From Leptospira sp. WS60.C2 (GTDB taxonomy: Bacteria; Spirochaetota; Leptospiria; Leptospirales; Leptospiraceae): a DNA stretch of 64,000 nt. The position numbers and the translations under genes were made by a program. Of the stretch, positions 1-8,660 are shown in pieces (within the stretch, counting starts at the first letter, position 1; each line of letters starts with the position of its first letter). The notes beneath the pieces are model-generated. The model saw nothing but the letters and a program-made list of their open reading frames with translations, was not told the origin of the DNA and ran no database searches. The stretch covers positions 2,453,501-2,517,500 of the forward strand of contig NZ_CP162133.1 in NCBI RefSeq assembly GCF_040833955.1, written 5' to 3'.

Positions 1-1118
1 TCCACTGTCATGCCAATCCCTAAATCAGAAATGCACAGTTCTACATAGTTTCCATTTTGTTTTGCCTCAATCGAAACAGAACCATTTGGATGAGAAAACT
101 TGATTGCATTCGATAATAAATTACGAATAACAGTGCTGATCATTCTTTCATCACAATACACTTGCATTTGATTTGGGATCTGCACTTGCCACTGAATCCC
201 TTTATCTGTTGCTTGCAGTTCTAAGATTTCCTTCGCATTGTCTATGACGTGATGTAAGTTTAAACTCTCTAATTGTGAGGTAATATTTTTGGATTCATTT
301 CTGACCCAATCGAGTAAATTCTCAAGAACCAAAAAAGATTGGTTTGTGCTTTTTTTTAATTCTTTTAGCGCAATTAATAATTCCTCTTTTTCGGTTACGG
401 ATTCTGTTAAATAACCCAGAAAAGAATTCATGGTTCCGATCGGACCTTTTAAGTCATGTGCTAGGATGGAAAAGATCCTATCTTTATGTTCGTTGGTTCG
501 AATCATTTCTTTTTGGATTCGATTGGTGTTCCGTAAAAAATAAAACATAATGAGAGCCACAAAGAAAATGCAAGAAACCACAGAATTGATTCGAAATAAT
601 TCTTGAACGAAGGGGTCATACAACAAAGTTCCTTCGATAAAATTTCCTGGAGTTCCAAAGAACTCAAACCAAATGTAAAATAAATTATTTAAAACAAAGA
701 CAAATAGAATCCAAAATTTCTCTTCGTAGGAAAACAAAACAAAAGGTGCAAGTGCAAACACCAAAAAGTAATAATAGAACCCGCATGAATTGCCAAAACT
801 AATGAGCGAAACAAACACTAATGGAACAGAAATTGTAAAAATCAAAACAATTCTCGCAATGGAATACTTAGCTTTGAGATTTAAAAATAATGCGCAGGAA
901 AGAGAAACTATCACGAACAAATGAATGATGTTCATGATCCTAACATTCGGAGCACCCACGATCAAAAAGAGAATAGAATATTGAATGTTGGAAAAAATAC
1001 CAAGAATGGCGACCAAGTTGGCCAATTGAACTCTAACAGAAGTTTGCAGATCCAATTGATTATTGATTCCTAAGTTTAGTAGAAACCGCAATCCAATTTG
1101 ATTCAAAACAAATTTCAT
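1..1118 (-). CDS. Membrane sensor histidine kinase, 3' end outside window
   Basis: The reading frame runs from an ATG at 1118 to the window edge without a stop, so the C-terminus is missing. The first ~190 residues are hydrophobic, with about six membrane segments. An H-box follows (FSILAHDLKGPIGTM, His as phospho-acceptor), then an N-box (VIRNLLSNAIKFSHP) and the start of the G1 box (DLGIGM). These identify a HisKA plus HATPase_c sensor kinase. Its start codon overlaps the stop of the upstream SpoIIE-type phosphatase gene (ATGA, 1115-1118), so the two are almost certainly translated from one message and may act in one pathway. The signal sensed is unknown. No receiver domain is visible in the part present. 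Confidence 0.9.
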   Translation of the reverse strand, partial: MKFVLNQIGLRFLLNLGINNQLDLQTSVRVQLANLVAILGIFSNIQYSILFLIVGAPNVRIMNIIHLFVIVSLSCALFLNLKAKYSIARIVLIFTISVPLVFVSLISFGNSCGFYYYFLVFALAPFVLFSYEEKFWILFVFVLNNLFYIWFEFFGTPGNFIEGTLLYDPFVQELFRINSVVSCIFFVALIMFYFLRNTNRIQKEMIRTNEHKDRIFSILAHDLKGPIGTMNSFLGYLTESVTEKEELLIALKELKKSTNQSFLVLENLLDWVRNESKNITSQLESLNLHHVIDNAKEILELQATDKGIQWQVQIPNQMQVYCDERMISTVIRNLLSNAIKFSHPNGSVSIEAKQNGNYVELCISDLGIGMTV

Positions 1119-3004
1119 AGGAAGTCGATCGTAAAGTAAGTTACATCATCTGACAACCGAAAAGCGAATTTTTTGATTTCCTTTCTGATTTTTTCATTTA
1201 AATCCTTAGGTCCGAGAGACATTCCTTCCATTAACTGGGAACGTAATCGTATTTCTCCGAACATTTCTTTCTCCCTGTTATGGCTTTCTGTAATTCCATC
1301 GGTATAAAAAAAGTAACGATCCCCTGATAACAAAGGAGATGTAAATGTTTCCAATTGCACATCTTTTTTCCAACCCATAATGGGACCGCGACCAGTGAGC
1401 GCTTCCAATGTATGATTGTTTCGATTGATGTGAAAGGGACTTGGATGGCCCATCACTGAGTAATGAAAAAGTTCGTTTTTTAAATCAAAATGACACGCAA
1501 CAGCCGTTATATAATTCTTTTCCACTACTGGTAACATTTTTAAATTCAATTCATTCAAAAATAGAGATGGATCTTTGATTTTTGGAGCAATTTCCAAAAA
1601 ATTTACTTTTAACATACTGGCAATGAGAGCGGCTGCAATCCCATGTCCCAACACATCACATAACAAAAAAGTTAACGATCCATCTTCATGAATACAATAA
1701 TCAAAATAATCCCCGCCTATTTTTTCCATGGGCATAAAAGTGGAGGCGACATGCAATCTTTCATATTCAAACTCCATTGGCGGAATTAGTTTGGATTGAA
1801 GACTTGCTGCCATAATCAAATCATCATGTAGAAGTTTATATTGTTTTTGGAGCTCTTGAGTCCTTAGAGTGACAATCATTTCCAGAGATTCATTTAAGTT
1901 TCGTAATTCCTTCTTCGTTCTGGCACTTTGTAAGGCGATAGCGAGAACCCCTGAAAACAAAAACATAAGTATCCCATATTGTGTTAAATATGCATTTTGC
2001 CCTGTTAGGACATCTGTTAAAACATCAGCGATTCCAAAAAGTGTGGCAAGCAGTGCGCCTAGTGAAACAACAATTGCTTCCGATGATTTTTTATAATTTT
2101 TTGCAAGAAGTTCAATTAAGATTGGCACTTTAATGGCAAGTAAAATGTACCAAACATACACGAAATAAAATCGAACATCAGGATTTAACTCTAACAACTG
2201 AATGAGAGCCAAAATTGTATCGAATAAAAAAGTAAGGAATGCAATTTTGGTTATCCTTCGCTCAAATAAAGTATGAACGAATAACATAATAAAAACTGGG
2301 AAAATAAACTGACAAAAAAATAACAACCTAACCAAGATTTCAGGATTAATCCCTAAAAAATGGATTTTGTTGAGCGCAGGTAACCTCCAACAAACAAAAA
2401 AAATCGCAGTTCCAGCTAGGTACAATCCTGATTTAGAAGAACGATTTAACGCATAACCAATCGCTTGTTGCAAAAAAATTCCAAAGAATAAAGCCGCCAT
2501 TACAATTTGATTTACGTCTTCATAAATCATTTTGTCTTTGATTTCATTTTGAGAACCAAAGATTGGAACAGAGCGGAACAAACCACATCGAAATTGAGTT
2601 TCATTACATTCAATCTCGACTTCCAAATGATTGTCACCTAATACCAGATAGGAATTTGGGATCTCATAATATCTCACTTTGTGCCAATACGCATAATAAT
2701 GAGGAGACATACTTCCTGTGGATCCGATTCGATTTCCATTCCAGGATGTTACATCAGCGGAGTGAACTCTATCTAGATAAACAGCAACAGACTCATCTGG
2801 AATGTTTTTGATTGGAATTGTGATATGGTATTTACCTCGAAGTGGAACTTGATATCCTTGTTCGATCAAAGGGACCCCTACTTCTACTTTTTTAGAAATG
2901 GTTTCTCCCGATTGTTGGAAGGTCCAACCCGAACCCAGTGTGATCACTTCTGCAGAGAGAGAATATGTAAGTAAAATAAAAGGTAAAATAAACTTCATGA
3001 TCAT
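1115..3004 (-). CDS. 7TMR-DISM/SpoIIE-type PP2C phosphatase (RsbU-like)
   Basis: A 629-residue protein with a signal sequence and a periplasmic beta-sandwich region (~20-155) of the 7TMR-DISM extracellular type. About seven membrane helices follow (~165-365), then a short coiled coil (~370-400) and a C-terminal SpoIIE/PP2C phosphatase domain (~410-629). The metal-site motifs are present: GGDYFDY, CDVLGHGIAAAL and TDGITE. Family members dephosphorylate anti-sigma-factor antagonists or related proteins in response to an external cue. The start may be the first or third codon (MIM). It is the first gene of a two-gene unit with the downstream histidine kinase (4-nt overlap). The partner-switch target is not in this window. 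Confidence 0.9.
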   Translation of the reverse strand: MIMKFILPFILLTYSLSAEVITLGSGWTFQQSGETISKKVEVGVPLIEQGYQVPLRGKYHITIPIKNIPDESVAVYLDRVHSADVTSWNGNRIGSTGSMSPHYYAYWHKVRYYEIPNSYLVLGDNHLEVEIECNETQFRCGLFRSVPIFGSQNEIKDKMIYEDVNQIVMAALFFGIFLQQAIGYALNRSSKSGLYLAGTAIFFVCWRLPALNKIHFLGINPEILVRLLFFCQFIFPVFIMLFVHTLFERRITKIAFLTFLFDTILALIQLLELNPDVRFYFVYVWYILLAIKVPILIELLAKNYKKSSEAIVVSLGALLATLFGIADVLTDVLTGQNAYLTQYGILMFLFSGVLAIALQSARTKKELRNLNESLEMIVTLRTQELQKQYKLLHDDLIMAASLQSKLIPPMEFEYERLHVASTFMPMEKIGGDYFDYCIHEDGSLTFLLCDVLGHGIAAALIASMLKVNFLEIAPKIKDPSLFLNELNLKMLPVVEKNYITAVACHFDLKNELFHYSVMGHPSPFHINRNNHTLEALTGRGPIMGWKKDVQLETFTSPLLSGDRYFFYTDGITESHNREKEMFGEIRLRSQLMEGMSLGPKDLNEKIRKEIKKFAFRLSDDVTYFTIDFL

Positions 3005-3248
3005 TTGGTACTAAATGAGGGAACCACTCACAAGAAAACCTGGGAAAATGGTATGATTTGGTTTAAGATCCAATTGAGACAACCATAGCAAAAACAAATA
3101 GGAAAACCAGCTCGAGAACACCGAAAGGATTAAAGACCTGTTTCTAAGTTGTGCAAGGATTTTTTGAAAATCGAGATTCCCTGGCGTACCGATTGAGGCT
3201 TGCACTACGAACTTGCGAAAAAAAAAGATTTTTGGTTCTTCATAGGTT

Positions 3249-3263
3249 TTAGACTTAGTCTAA
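3249..3263. promoter_or_regulatory. Candidate PerR box upstream of perR
   Basis: TTAGACT-T-AGTCTAA is a perfect 7-1-7 inverted repeat, the geometry of Fur/PerR operators. It lies 40 bp before the likely ATG of the Fur-family gene and overlaps its probable promoter region. Nearly the same palindrome occurs twice before katG, which supports autoregulation by the PerR-like protein. The binding assignment is inferred. Confidence 0.65.
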
Positions 3264-3282
3264 TTATTGACAAAATTACTGT

Positions 3283-3732
3283 TTGGGAAAAAGTGCAAAG
3301 GGAATGGATCTCAGTTACCAAAAAACAAAGGAACTCTTGGAATCTCATGGAATCCGGCCTACGTCACAACGCTTGGAAATGGCCCACCTCCTCCTCGAGA
3401 AGCACCAACATTTGTTTGCGGAGGAAGTTTTTCAACTCGTGAATACCCATTTCCCTCATGCCTCGAGAGCTACCATTTTCAACAACCTCAAACTGTTTGC
3501 AGAAAAAGGACTTTTGGGAACTCTCGAATTAAAATCAGGCGTCACTCATTTCGACTCCAATACGAACACACACCATCACGCACTCAATGAAAATTCTGGA
3601 GAGATTGTCGATATCGAATTGAATCAATCTTTAGAAAAGACAGTTTTAGCCGAACTCAAACGTAGTTACTTTGAAAAAACTGGCAAAGAATTAGATCAGG
3701 CAAAATTAGTCATCACGCTTAGAGGGAAATAA
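3283..3732 (+). CDS. perR: Fur-family peroxide regulator (PerR-like) lacking the structural CxxC site
   Basis: Winged-helix repressor of the Fur family (149 codons from a TTG at 3283; the ATG at 3304 gives 142). The DNA-binding half contains RPTSQRLEMAHLL and RATIFNNLKLFAEKG. Aligned by eye to Bacillus PerR, all five regulatory metal ligands are present: His in HLFAEEVF, Asp in HFDSN, the two His of THHHA, and Asp in EIVDIE. The Cys-x2-Cys that normally follows HHHA is replaced by LNENSG, so the structural zinc site is absent; Leptospira interrogans PerR is reported to lack it too. It probably senses peroxide through iron-catalysed His oxidation and represses katG. It is divergent from the phosphatase/kinase unit. 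Confidence 0.88.
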   Translation: MGKSAKGMDLSYQKTKELLESHGIRPTSQRLEMAHLLLEKHQHLFAEEVFQLVNTHFPHASRATIFNNLKLFAEKGLLGTLELKSGVTHFDSNTNTHHHALNENSGEIVDIELNQSLEKTVLAELKRSYFEKTGKELDQAKLVITLRGK

Positions 3733-3740
3733 ATCCCCCT

Positions 3741-3780
3741 AAGCCAAAGAACCAAAAACAATCGGTTGGCTTTATTTTTT
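3741..3780. terminator. Rho-independent terminator after perR
   Basis: AAGCC and AACC arms pair with GGTT and GGCTT around an A-rich loop, followed by TTTATTTTTT on the plus strand. It lies between the convergent perR and small lipoprotein genes and overlaps the end of the latter. Confidence 0.65.
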
Positions 3781-4143
3781 AACTTTGTCTTTGTATTTAA
3801 TTGCTAAAGCAGAAGCATTCCAAATCACTCGATTCCATACCACAAGTAAGATACTTTTTTGTCTTAATTCAAAACGATAATTGATGATATCATCCCCACC
3901 TTTCTCTCTCGCTTGTTTTAACAAATCGCTGTAACCTGTTTCACCAGTTAACACAAGTAAGAACCAAGACACATACTCACCTTGTGTTTCAACAGGTCCG
4001 ATGATTTGATAATCATCAGAATTCATTACATACTGCGTCATATTGGCCGCAAGTCCTGGACTACGTAATTCCGTATAAACACAGTTCCCAAGCAATGAAC
4101 CAACTAACAAGAGTGGTAACATACGAAGTAAAATCGTTTTCAT
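3772..4143 (-). CDS. Small TRL-like lipoprotein
   Basis: I start it at the ATG at 4143, preceded by AGAGG at good spacing, rather than at an upstream codon that would add 26 charged residues. The 123-residue product begins with a lipoprotein signal (MKTILLRMLPLLLVGSLLGNC), so the mature protein starts at the Cys. The mature part resembles TRL/DUF-type small envelope proteins, with an SWFLLVLTGETGYSDLLKQA segment followed by a short beta-rich tail. The function is unknown. It is convergent with perR and shares its terminator region. Confidence 0.75.
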   Translation of the reverse strand: MKTILLRMLPLLLVGSLLGNCVYTELRSPGLAANMTQYVMNSDDYQIIGPVETQGEYVSWFLLVLTGETGYSDLLKQAREKGGDDIINYRFELRQKSILLVVWNRVIWNASALAIKYKDKVKK

Positions 4144-4248
4144 TTCGAACCTCTTTTCTTTAGAATTCATTTTTTTAACGGATTTCAAAAAAGAGTCAAT
4201 AAAAAAGAGAAGATTTTTCAAAAGAACCAGATATCTTTAGAGCCAAAG

Positions 4249-5226
4249 ATGAAACCACTTTATCCATCCATCGCAATTTGTGGCATTGGATCTGTCACAG
4301 TGACCATAATTCATGCCTTTCACCAAAACAATGTTCCGTTCAAAGTCCTTTGTAAAGATTTGACTCGATTGGAATGGTTACAAAAAAATCCAATTCAATT
4401 CCAAGGTCCAAATGGCAAAACCACCACGATCCGCCTTACAAATCATTTACTCTTATTATCCGATACAAAAAAAACGTATGACTATATCATCCTGGGATGC
4501 AAAAATCAGATTTTACCAGAGTACGTTAACATCACCAAACAATATTTAAAACCAGAAGGGAAATGGATCCTGATTCAAAATGGATTGCCGGAAGGACAAT
4601 TTTTTTCGCTCAAAAATCAAATCATCGGTGGAGTTGTTGGGTGGAATACGCAAACGTTAGAGGATGGATCCTACTTCCAATCCAATCATGGAAGTTTGGT
4701 TTTAGGAGAATCCAACAAAAACAAACTTGAGCCATTTTGGAAAACATATCTAGAGCCTTGGATTTCGGTTGTACTCACAGAAGATCTTTTGGGTTACCGA
4801 TGGCATAAACTCGGAATCAATTCGATTATCAATGGTCTGGCAGCATCGAAACAAATGAGTTTAGGTGAGTTATTTCTCAAAAAATCAGGTAGAATGGAAG
4901 CGATTCAAATCCTTTCAGAAATCAAACACATCATGCAAAAGCTGAATATAAAGGAACAAGTAGTTCCCGGATCTTTCCCCATACAAAAATTAGGTGATGG
5001 AGATGGTGCTTTACCTTTATGGCTAAGGCATTTGATTCTTTTTTTTCTTGGTATCAAATACTTTAAAATCAGAACGTCAATGGTTCAAGATTTAGACCAG
5101 AAACGAAAAACTGAAATTAATTTTATCAATGGAGAAGTCGTGCGAGTTGCCAAAGAAAATGGTATTTTAGTTCCCGCAAATGAAACGGTCGTGGAAAAAG
5201 TTTTACGGATAGAAACGAGTTTCTAA
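4249..5226 (+). CDS. Ketopantoate reductase-like (ApbA/PanE family) oxidoreductase
   Basis: A 325-residue Rossmann-fold NAD(P)H oxidoreductase. The nucleotide-binding start reads ICGIGSVTV, a GxGS variant of GxGxxG. The family's catalytic Lys is seen in GYRWHKLGINSIINGLAA, and the substrate-binding Glu in KTEINFINGEVV, near positions 185 and 280. Canonical members reduce 2-dehydropantoate to pantoate for coenzyme A synthesis. Paralogues with other 2-keto substrates are common, and nothing nearby links this gene to pantothenate synthesis, so I do not call it panE. It ends 19 nt before the convergent regulator. Confidence 0.8.
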   Translation: MKPLYPSIAICGIGSVTVTIIHAFHQNNVPFKVLCKDLTRLEWLQKNPIQFQGPNGKTTTIRLTNHLLLLSDTKKTYDYIILGCKNQILPEYVNITKQYLKPEGKWILIQNGLPEGQFFSLKNQIIGGVVGWNTQTLEDGSYFQSNHGSLVLGESNKNKLEPFWKTYLEPWISVVLTEDLLGYRWHKLGINSIINGLAASKQMSLGELFLKKSGRMEAIQILSEIKHIMQKLNIKEQVVPGSFPIQKLGDGDGALPLWLRHLILFFLGIKYFKIRTSMVQDLDQKRKTEINFINGEVVRVAKENGILVPANETVVEKVLRIETSF

Positions 5227-5246
5227 ACGAAATAAAAAGTTCGTTT
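5225..5246. repeat. Small hairpin between convergent genes
   Basis: AAACGAA and TTCGTTT form a 7-bp stem around an 8-nt A-rich loop, spanning both stop codons. It could be a weak bidirectional terminator, though there is no long U-tract. Confidence 0.4.
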
Positions 5247-5569
5247 CACTTTCCGAGTTTTAAAAGTTCTGATATCGAATGGTTTGCTTCTAAGGGATGG
5301 CGTAGTTTTTGCTCTGTTTGGATGATGTACTGATTCCTTCTTCCATCCTTACTCTTTTGTAAAATTGATGCATCTACCAAATCTTTTACAATGGTTTGCA
5401 CGGCCCTCTCTGTGATTCCAACCAGTACGGCCACATCTTTCAAACGCATTTCTGGATCTTTACTTAAACAAATTAAGACATGGGAATGATTCGAGAGAAA
5501 CGTCCATTGAGCGACTTTTTTGGAAGTTTCTTTTGGTTTACGCTTAAGTTCTTTCGTCATTCGATTCAA
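5246..5569 (-). CDS. Small winged-helix transcriptional regulator
   Basis: A 107-residue basic protein. Residues ~20-90 look like a MarR/ArsR-type winged helix: a helix rich in LSKDPEMRLKDVAVLVGIT followed by the recognition-helix pattern ERAVQTIVKDLVDASILQKSKDGRRNQYII. The N-terminus (KRKPKETSKK) is strongly positive. No ligand-binding domain is present. Its gene lies just downstream of the DoxX-like gene on the same strand (12-nt gap), so the two may be co-transcribed. The target is unknown. Confidence 0.75.
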   Translation of the reverse strand: MNRMTKELKRKPKETSKKVAQWTFLSNHSHVLICLSKDPEMRLKDVAVLVGITERAVQTIVKDLVDASILQKSKDGRRNQYIIQTEQKLRHPLEANHSISELLKLGK

Positions 5570-5581
5570 AACCTTGGTTTT

Positions 5582-5965
5582 CTATTTTTCGGATTCGGAC
5601 CATTTAAAATCGCGCACAGCCCAAGCCCAATAAATAAATAAAAATTGAAACGGTAACCTAACTACCAATGCCCAAATGGGAACACCAAAATCCTTCCCAT
5701 CAAGAGCTTCCATAAGCATATTGATATTGGCAGGGTAAATCGCAAGTAATAACAAAATGATTCCGTAACATGCCAATTTTCGCATACGTTCATACAAAAC
5801 CAACAGTCCAAGTGTGATCTCAGACAGCCCACTTGTGATATTAAGAAGTTCGTGAAACGGCAAATAATCAGGCATCATTTCCAAGTAAAATTGAGGGGAA
5901 AGGAAATGGTTAGTTCCAGCCACAATGTAAAAAATCGAAAGTGAATATACGAAAAACTTCTTCAT
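5582..5965 (-). CDS. DoxX/DoxX-like integral membrane protein
   Basis: The chosen ATG at 5965 starts directly with MKKFFVYSLSIFYIVAGTNHF; the TTG six codons upstream has no better support. The 128-residue protein has four predicted membrane helices and the family pattern of a short N-terminal helix followed by ITSGLSEITLGLLVLYERMRKLACYG. DoxX-like proteins have been linked to thiol/oxidative homeostasis or quinone-associated functions, but their biochemical role here cannot be inferred. It probably shares a transcript with the small winged-helix gene. Confidence 0.75.
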   Translation of the reverse strand: MKKFFVYSLSIFYIVAGTNHFLSPQFYLEMMPDYLPFHELLNITSGLSEITLGLLVLYERMRKLACYGIILLLLAIYPANINMLMEALDGKDFGVPIWALVVRLPFQFLFIYWAWAVRDFKWSESEK

Positions 5966-6016
5966 CACCGAACTAAAGCACAATTGTAAAAAAAATGAAA
6001 CTCATTTTAAATAGTT

Positions 6017-7261
6017 TCAAGCAACTATTTGCCCTTCTTTGGATTTGAAATGCCCAAGTTTTTCTTCCAAACGTTTACGGCTTTTGATTGTAATTCGATT
6101 GGGCTCAATGACCAGGTTGGTATCAGCCTTGAATTCATTGATACTTTCTTGTTTTAATTTGATGATTCCACACATATTACAAAGTTCTTCCATTTGGATG
6201 TAAATGGTATGAGGAGTGACAAGACTCTCATCCAAATTTCTTCCAAGTCGAATGTCTTGGTCACGGATGGAATTGTATAAATAAGCATATAATCGTGTGA
6301 CTGGAGTTTTGAGTCGCAATATGACAAGTCTTTGGTGAGAAAACCAAATACGACGAGCTATGCTTTCGAAGATCTTTTGTAAAAGAGAAGGCCCAACTGA
6401 CTCAAATAAATTCTCAGGTGTCACTCGAAGGATTTTTGTTTTTGTTTCGGTGATGGCGGAAGCCATTCTAGGAGCATTGTCAATTAAAGACATCTCACCA
6501 AAAATTTCTCCTGGACCAAGGACATCAATGACGTATTCAAATCCACGCACAATCCCAAAGAGTTTTACATTACCTTCTAACACTACATAGATTTCATTAC
6601 TCTTTTCACTCTCTACAAATAAGACCTCTCCTGGTTCTAATGTAGATTGCATATTATCCCATTGGAATGGTTTGTAAGAGGATGCAATCGAACGAAACAA
6701 TTCAGTAGCCTCTTGTACGTTATCCGTGGATTGGTTTTCTCTAGACCACTTTAGAAATGCTTGTAAAGAATATGCTGCCAAATTTGGTTTTTGCCAGGTT
6801 AGATACGTTCGTGCATTTTGTACTAAACGTTCTGGATGGTATTCGCGGTCTGCTGGTCTGTTTGCTTTCGAAAGATGTTTTTGTAAGGTTCGTAATTCCC
6901 GGGAGTAAAGACCCAAGATTTTCATCGCCAATTCCTTTCGTTCCTTCAGATAGGATCCGAGGAGTCGAATGGGGATTTGAACCAGTTCGACATCTGTATC
7001 TGCAAACAAAGTCACAAGAAAGCGATGTTCTGTAAGAGCCGAGACCAAACCAAAACTGTCCCCTGCCTCATAGTAAGCAAGTTCGTGGTCCACAACAATG
7101 TGCTCAGAATCGACGGAAACCCGTCCCGATTTTACAATGAAAAAGTTCCCTGTATTGACTGAGTTTTGGACAACAATGGCTGCCCCTTTGGAGTATGTAA
7201 CGATTTTGATATCTTCTGCGGACACTGATTTAAAAAAACGATTTGGGAAGGGTAACGTCAA
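6017..7261 (-). CDS. Double cyclic-nucleotide-binding, Crp-like regulator at the end of the ebo operon
   Basis: A 414-residue protein with two cNMP-binding beta-barrels: a degenerate one (~15-135) and a better-preserved one (~205-310) with the PGEIFGEMSLIDNAPRMASA phosphate-binding cassette. The ~315-400 region (IYIQMEELCNMCGIIKLKQE, then NRITIKSRKRLEE) looks like a diverged Crp winged helix, so DNA binding is plausible but not certain. The start is a TTG only 4 nt after the eboF stop, which makes it the last gene of the ebo transcript. It may adjust ebo expression to cAMP levels; the class III cyclase at 54592 could supply the ligand. Confidence 0.82.
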   Translation of the reverse strand: MTLPFPNRFFKSVSAEDIKIVTYSKGAAIVVQNSVNTGNFFIVKSGRVSVDSEHIVVDHELAYYEAGDSFGLVSALTEHRFLVTLFADTDVELVQIPIRLLGSYLKERKELAMKILGLYSRELRTLQKHLSKANRPADREYHPERLVQNARTYLTWQKPNLAAYSLQAFLKWSRENQSTDNVQEATELFRSIASSYKPFQWDNMQSTLEPGEVLFVESEKSNEIYVVLEGNVKLFGIVRGFEYVIDVLGPGEIFGEMSLIDNAPRMASAITETKTKILRVTPENLFESVGPSLLQKIFESIARRIWFSHQRLVILRLKTPVTRLYAYLYNSIRDQDIRLGRNLDESLVTPHTIYIQMEELCNMCGIIKLKQESINEFKADTNLVIEPNRITIKSRKRLEEKLGHFKSKEGQIVA

Positions 7262-7265
7262 ACAT

Positions 7266-8660
7266 TTAAATCTGGGAAGTCATCTGCTCCCATAAGAAAT
7301 CGTACACTTTTATAGCAGAAATATTTTTCTTCGGGAGAGGGATTTCGGCTGAAAAAATAGGGAAAAAATTGGGATCTTGGGAAATGCCTCCATGAGAACC
7401 TTTTACAAGTCCAGCTTCGAGTGGGATTACATCCATCAAATAACGGAATCCCAGTTTTTTCTTAAGTAAGGTAAAAAGGATTCTGAGTTTCAGAAATTTT
7501 TTTTTCGGGTCCAAAAACAATTCACAAGGATCATATCCTGGTTTTCTATGAATCTCCACCAAGCGGGCGTAATCTGGAGCATATTCGTCATGAAACCAAT
7601 AGTAATAGGTGAACCAGTATCCTTCCTCTGCCACAAGAACCAAATCCCCAGACCTTTCATGGTCGATGTGATATGTTTTTTGTTCTTTTTTGTCTAGAAC
7701 AAAAGCCACACCTGGTATCTGTTTGGCGATCTGTTTCACTTGGTTCACAATCGAAAGATCTTTACAGTAAATATGCGAAATTTGGTGATCAGAAACTGAA
7801 AATGCATCAGATGCACCTGGATCTAAATGTTCATACCAACGTTCTTTTCTTACTGTTAAAAGTTGGTGTTCACGTAAAATTCGATTGATGTGGATAGGTT
7901 TGTTTACAGGCGCAATTCCATATTCCGAGAGAAGGATCACCTTTGTCTTTTGATGTTCATAATACTCAACCAATTCTTTGACAACTGCGTCAATCTCTCG
8001 AAGGTCTCTTTTCATTTTAGAATGATTAGGACCAAATTTTTGTAAGCCATAATCTAAATGTGGTAGGTATACCAAAGCGAGGGTAGGATTGTATTTTTGA
8101 TCCACGTATAAGGTAGCATCTTTAATCCACTTAGTAGAACGTATGTTGGTATTAGGTCCCCAAAAATGGAAAAGGGGGAAAGGTCCAAACTTTTTTTGTA
8201 ACTCTTCACGTAGTTCGGGAGGATTAGAATAACAATCAGGAGCTTTCACTCCATCAGCATGATACTGTGGTCTTGGTGTCACAGAATAATCTACCGAGGA
8301 GTACATATTGTACCACCAAAACATCTTGGAGCATGTAAAATTTGGGTGCAACTTTTTTGCTCTTTCCCAAATCTTTTCTGCTAAAACCAAATGATTGGAC
8401 TGTTTCCAAAATTTGACTTCCGCATCGGTTTTGTCATACCATCCGTTACCGACGATTCCATGTTGTTTTGGCCATTTTCCAGTGAGATAAGTAGACTGAA
8501 CGCTTGTTGTCACACCAGGTAACATTGGTTCAATGAGAGTGAAGCTTCGTTTTTCTAAGTATTGTTTGATAAATGGAGTGTCTTCGGAAATAACAGACTG
8601 AGAAAGTCCGACTACGTTGATGACAACTGTTTTGTGAAAAATTGTTTTTTTACCCTTCAT
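7266..8660 (-). CDS. eboF: EboF: alkaline-phosphatase/nucleotide-pyrophosphatase-like protein
   Basis: A 464-residue member of the alkaline phosphatase superfamily, recognised by PGVTTSVQSTYLTGKWPKQH with GIVGNGW, the nucleophile-Thr loop of nucleotide pyrophosphatases. Several usual metal ligands are altered. The first Asp is replaced (INVVGLS instead of DG-type), the second site reads HLDYGLQKFGP with Gln where His is expected, and the third is LSEYGI instead of SDHG. The C-terminal GSHGG His is kept. Last of the six ebo genes, overlapping eboE by 11 nt. In other bacteria it is part of the ebo cluster; its exact reaction is unknown. The family call is firm, activity is not. Confidence 0.85.
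   Translation of the reverse strand: MKGKKTIFHKTVVINVVGLSQSVISEDTPFIKQYLEKRSFTLIEPMLPGVTTSVQSTYLTGKWPKQHGIVGNGWYDKTDAEVKFWKQSNHLVLAEKIWERAKKLHPNFTCSKMFWWYNMYSSVDYSVTPRPQYHADGVKAPDCYSNPPELREELQKKFGPFPLFHFWGPNTNIRSTKWIKDATLYVDQKYNPTLALVYLPHLDYGLQKFGPNHSKMKRDLREIDAVVKELVEYYEHQKTKVILLSEYGIAPVNKPIHINRILREHQLLTVRKERWYEHLDPGASDAFSVSDHQISHIYCKDLSIVNQVKQIAKQIPGVAFVLDKKEQKTYHIDHERSGDLVLVAEEGYWFTYYYWFHDEYAPDYARLVEIHRKPGYDPCELFLDPKKKFLKLRILFTLLKKKLGFRYLMDVIPLEAGLVKGSHGGISQDPNFFPIFSAEIPLPKKNISAIKVYDFLWEQMTSQI

Noticed and set aside
3011..3205. Small minus-strand frame just upstream of the PP2C gene
   Set aside because: It starts at a GTG without a ribosome site, has no recognised domain and lies in the promoter region shared with perR.
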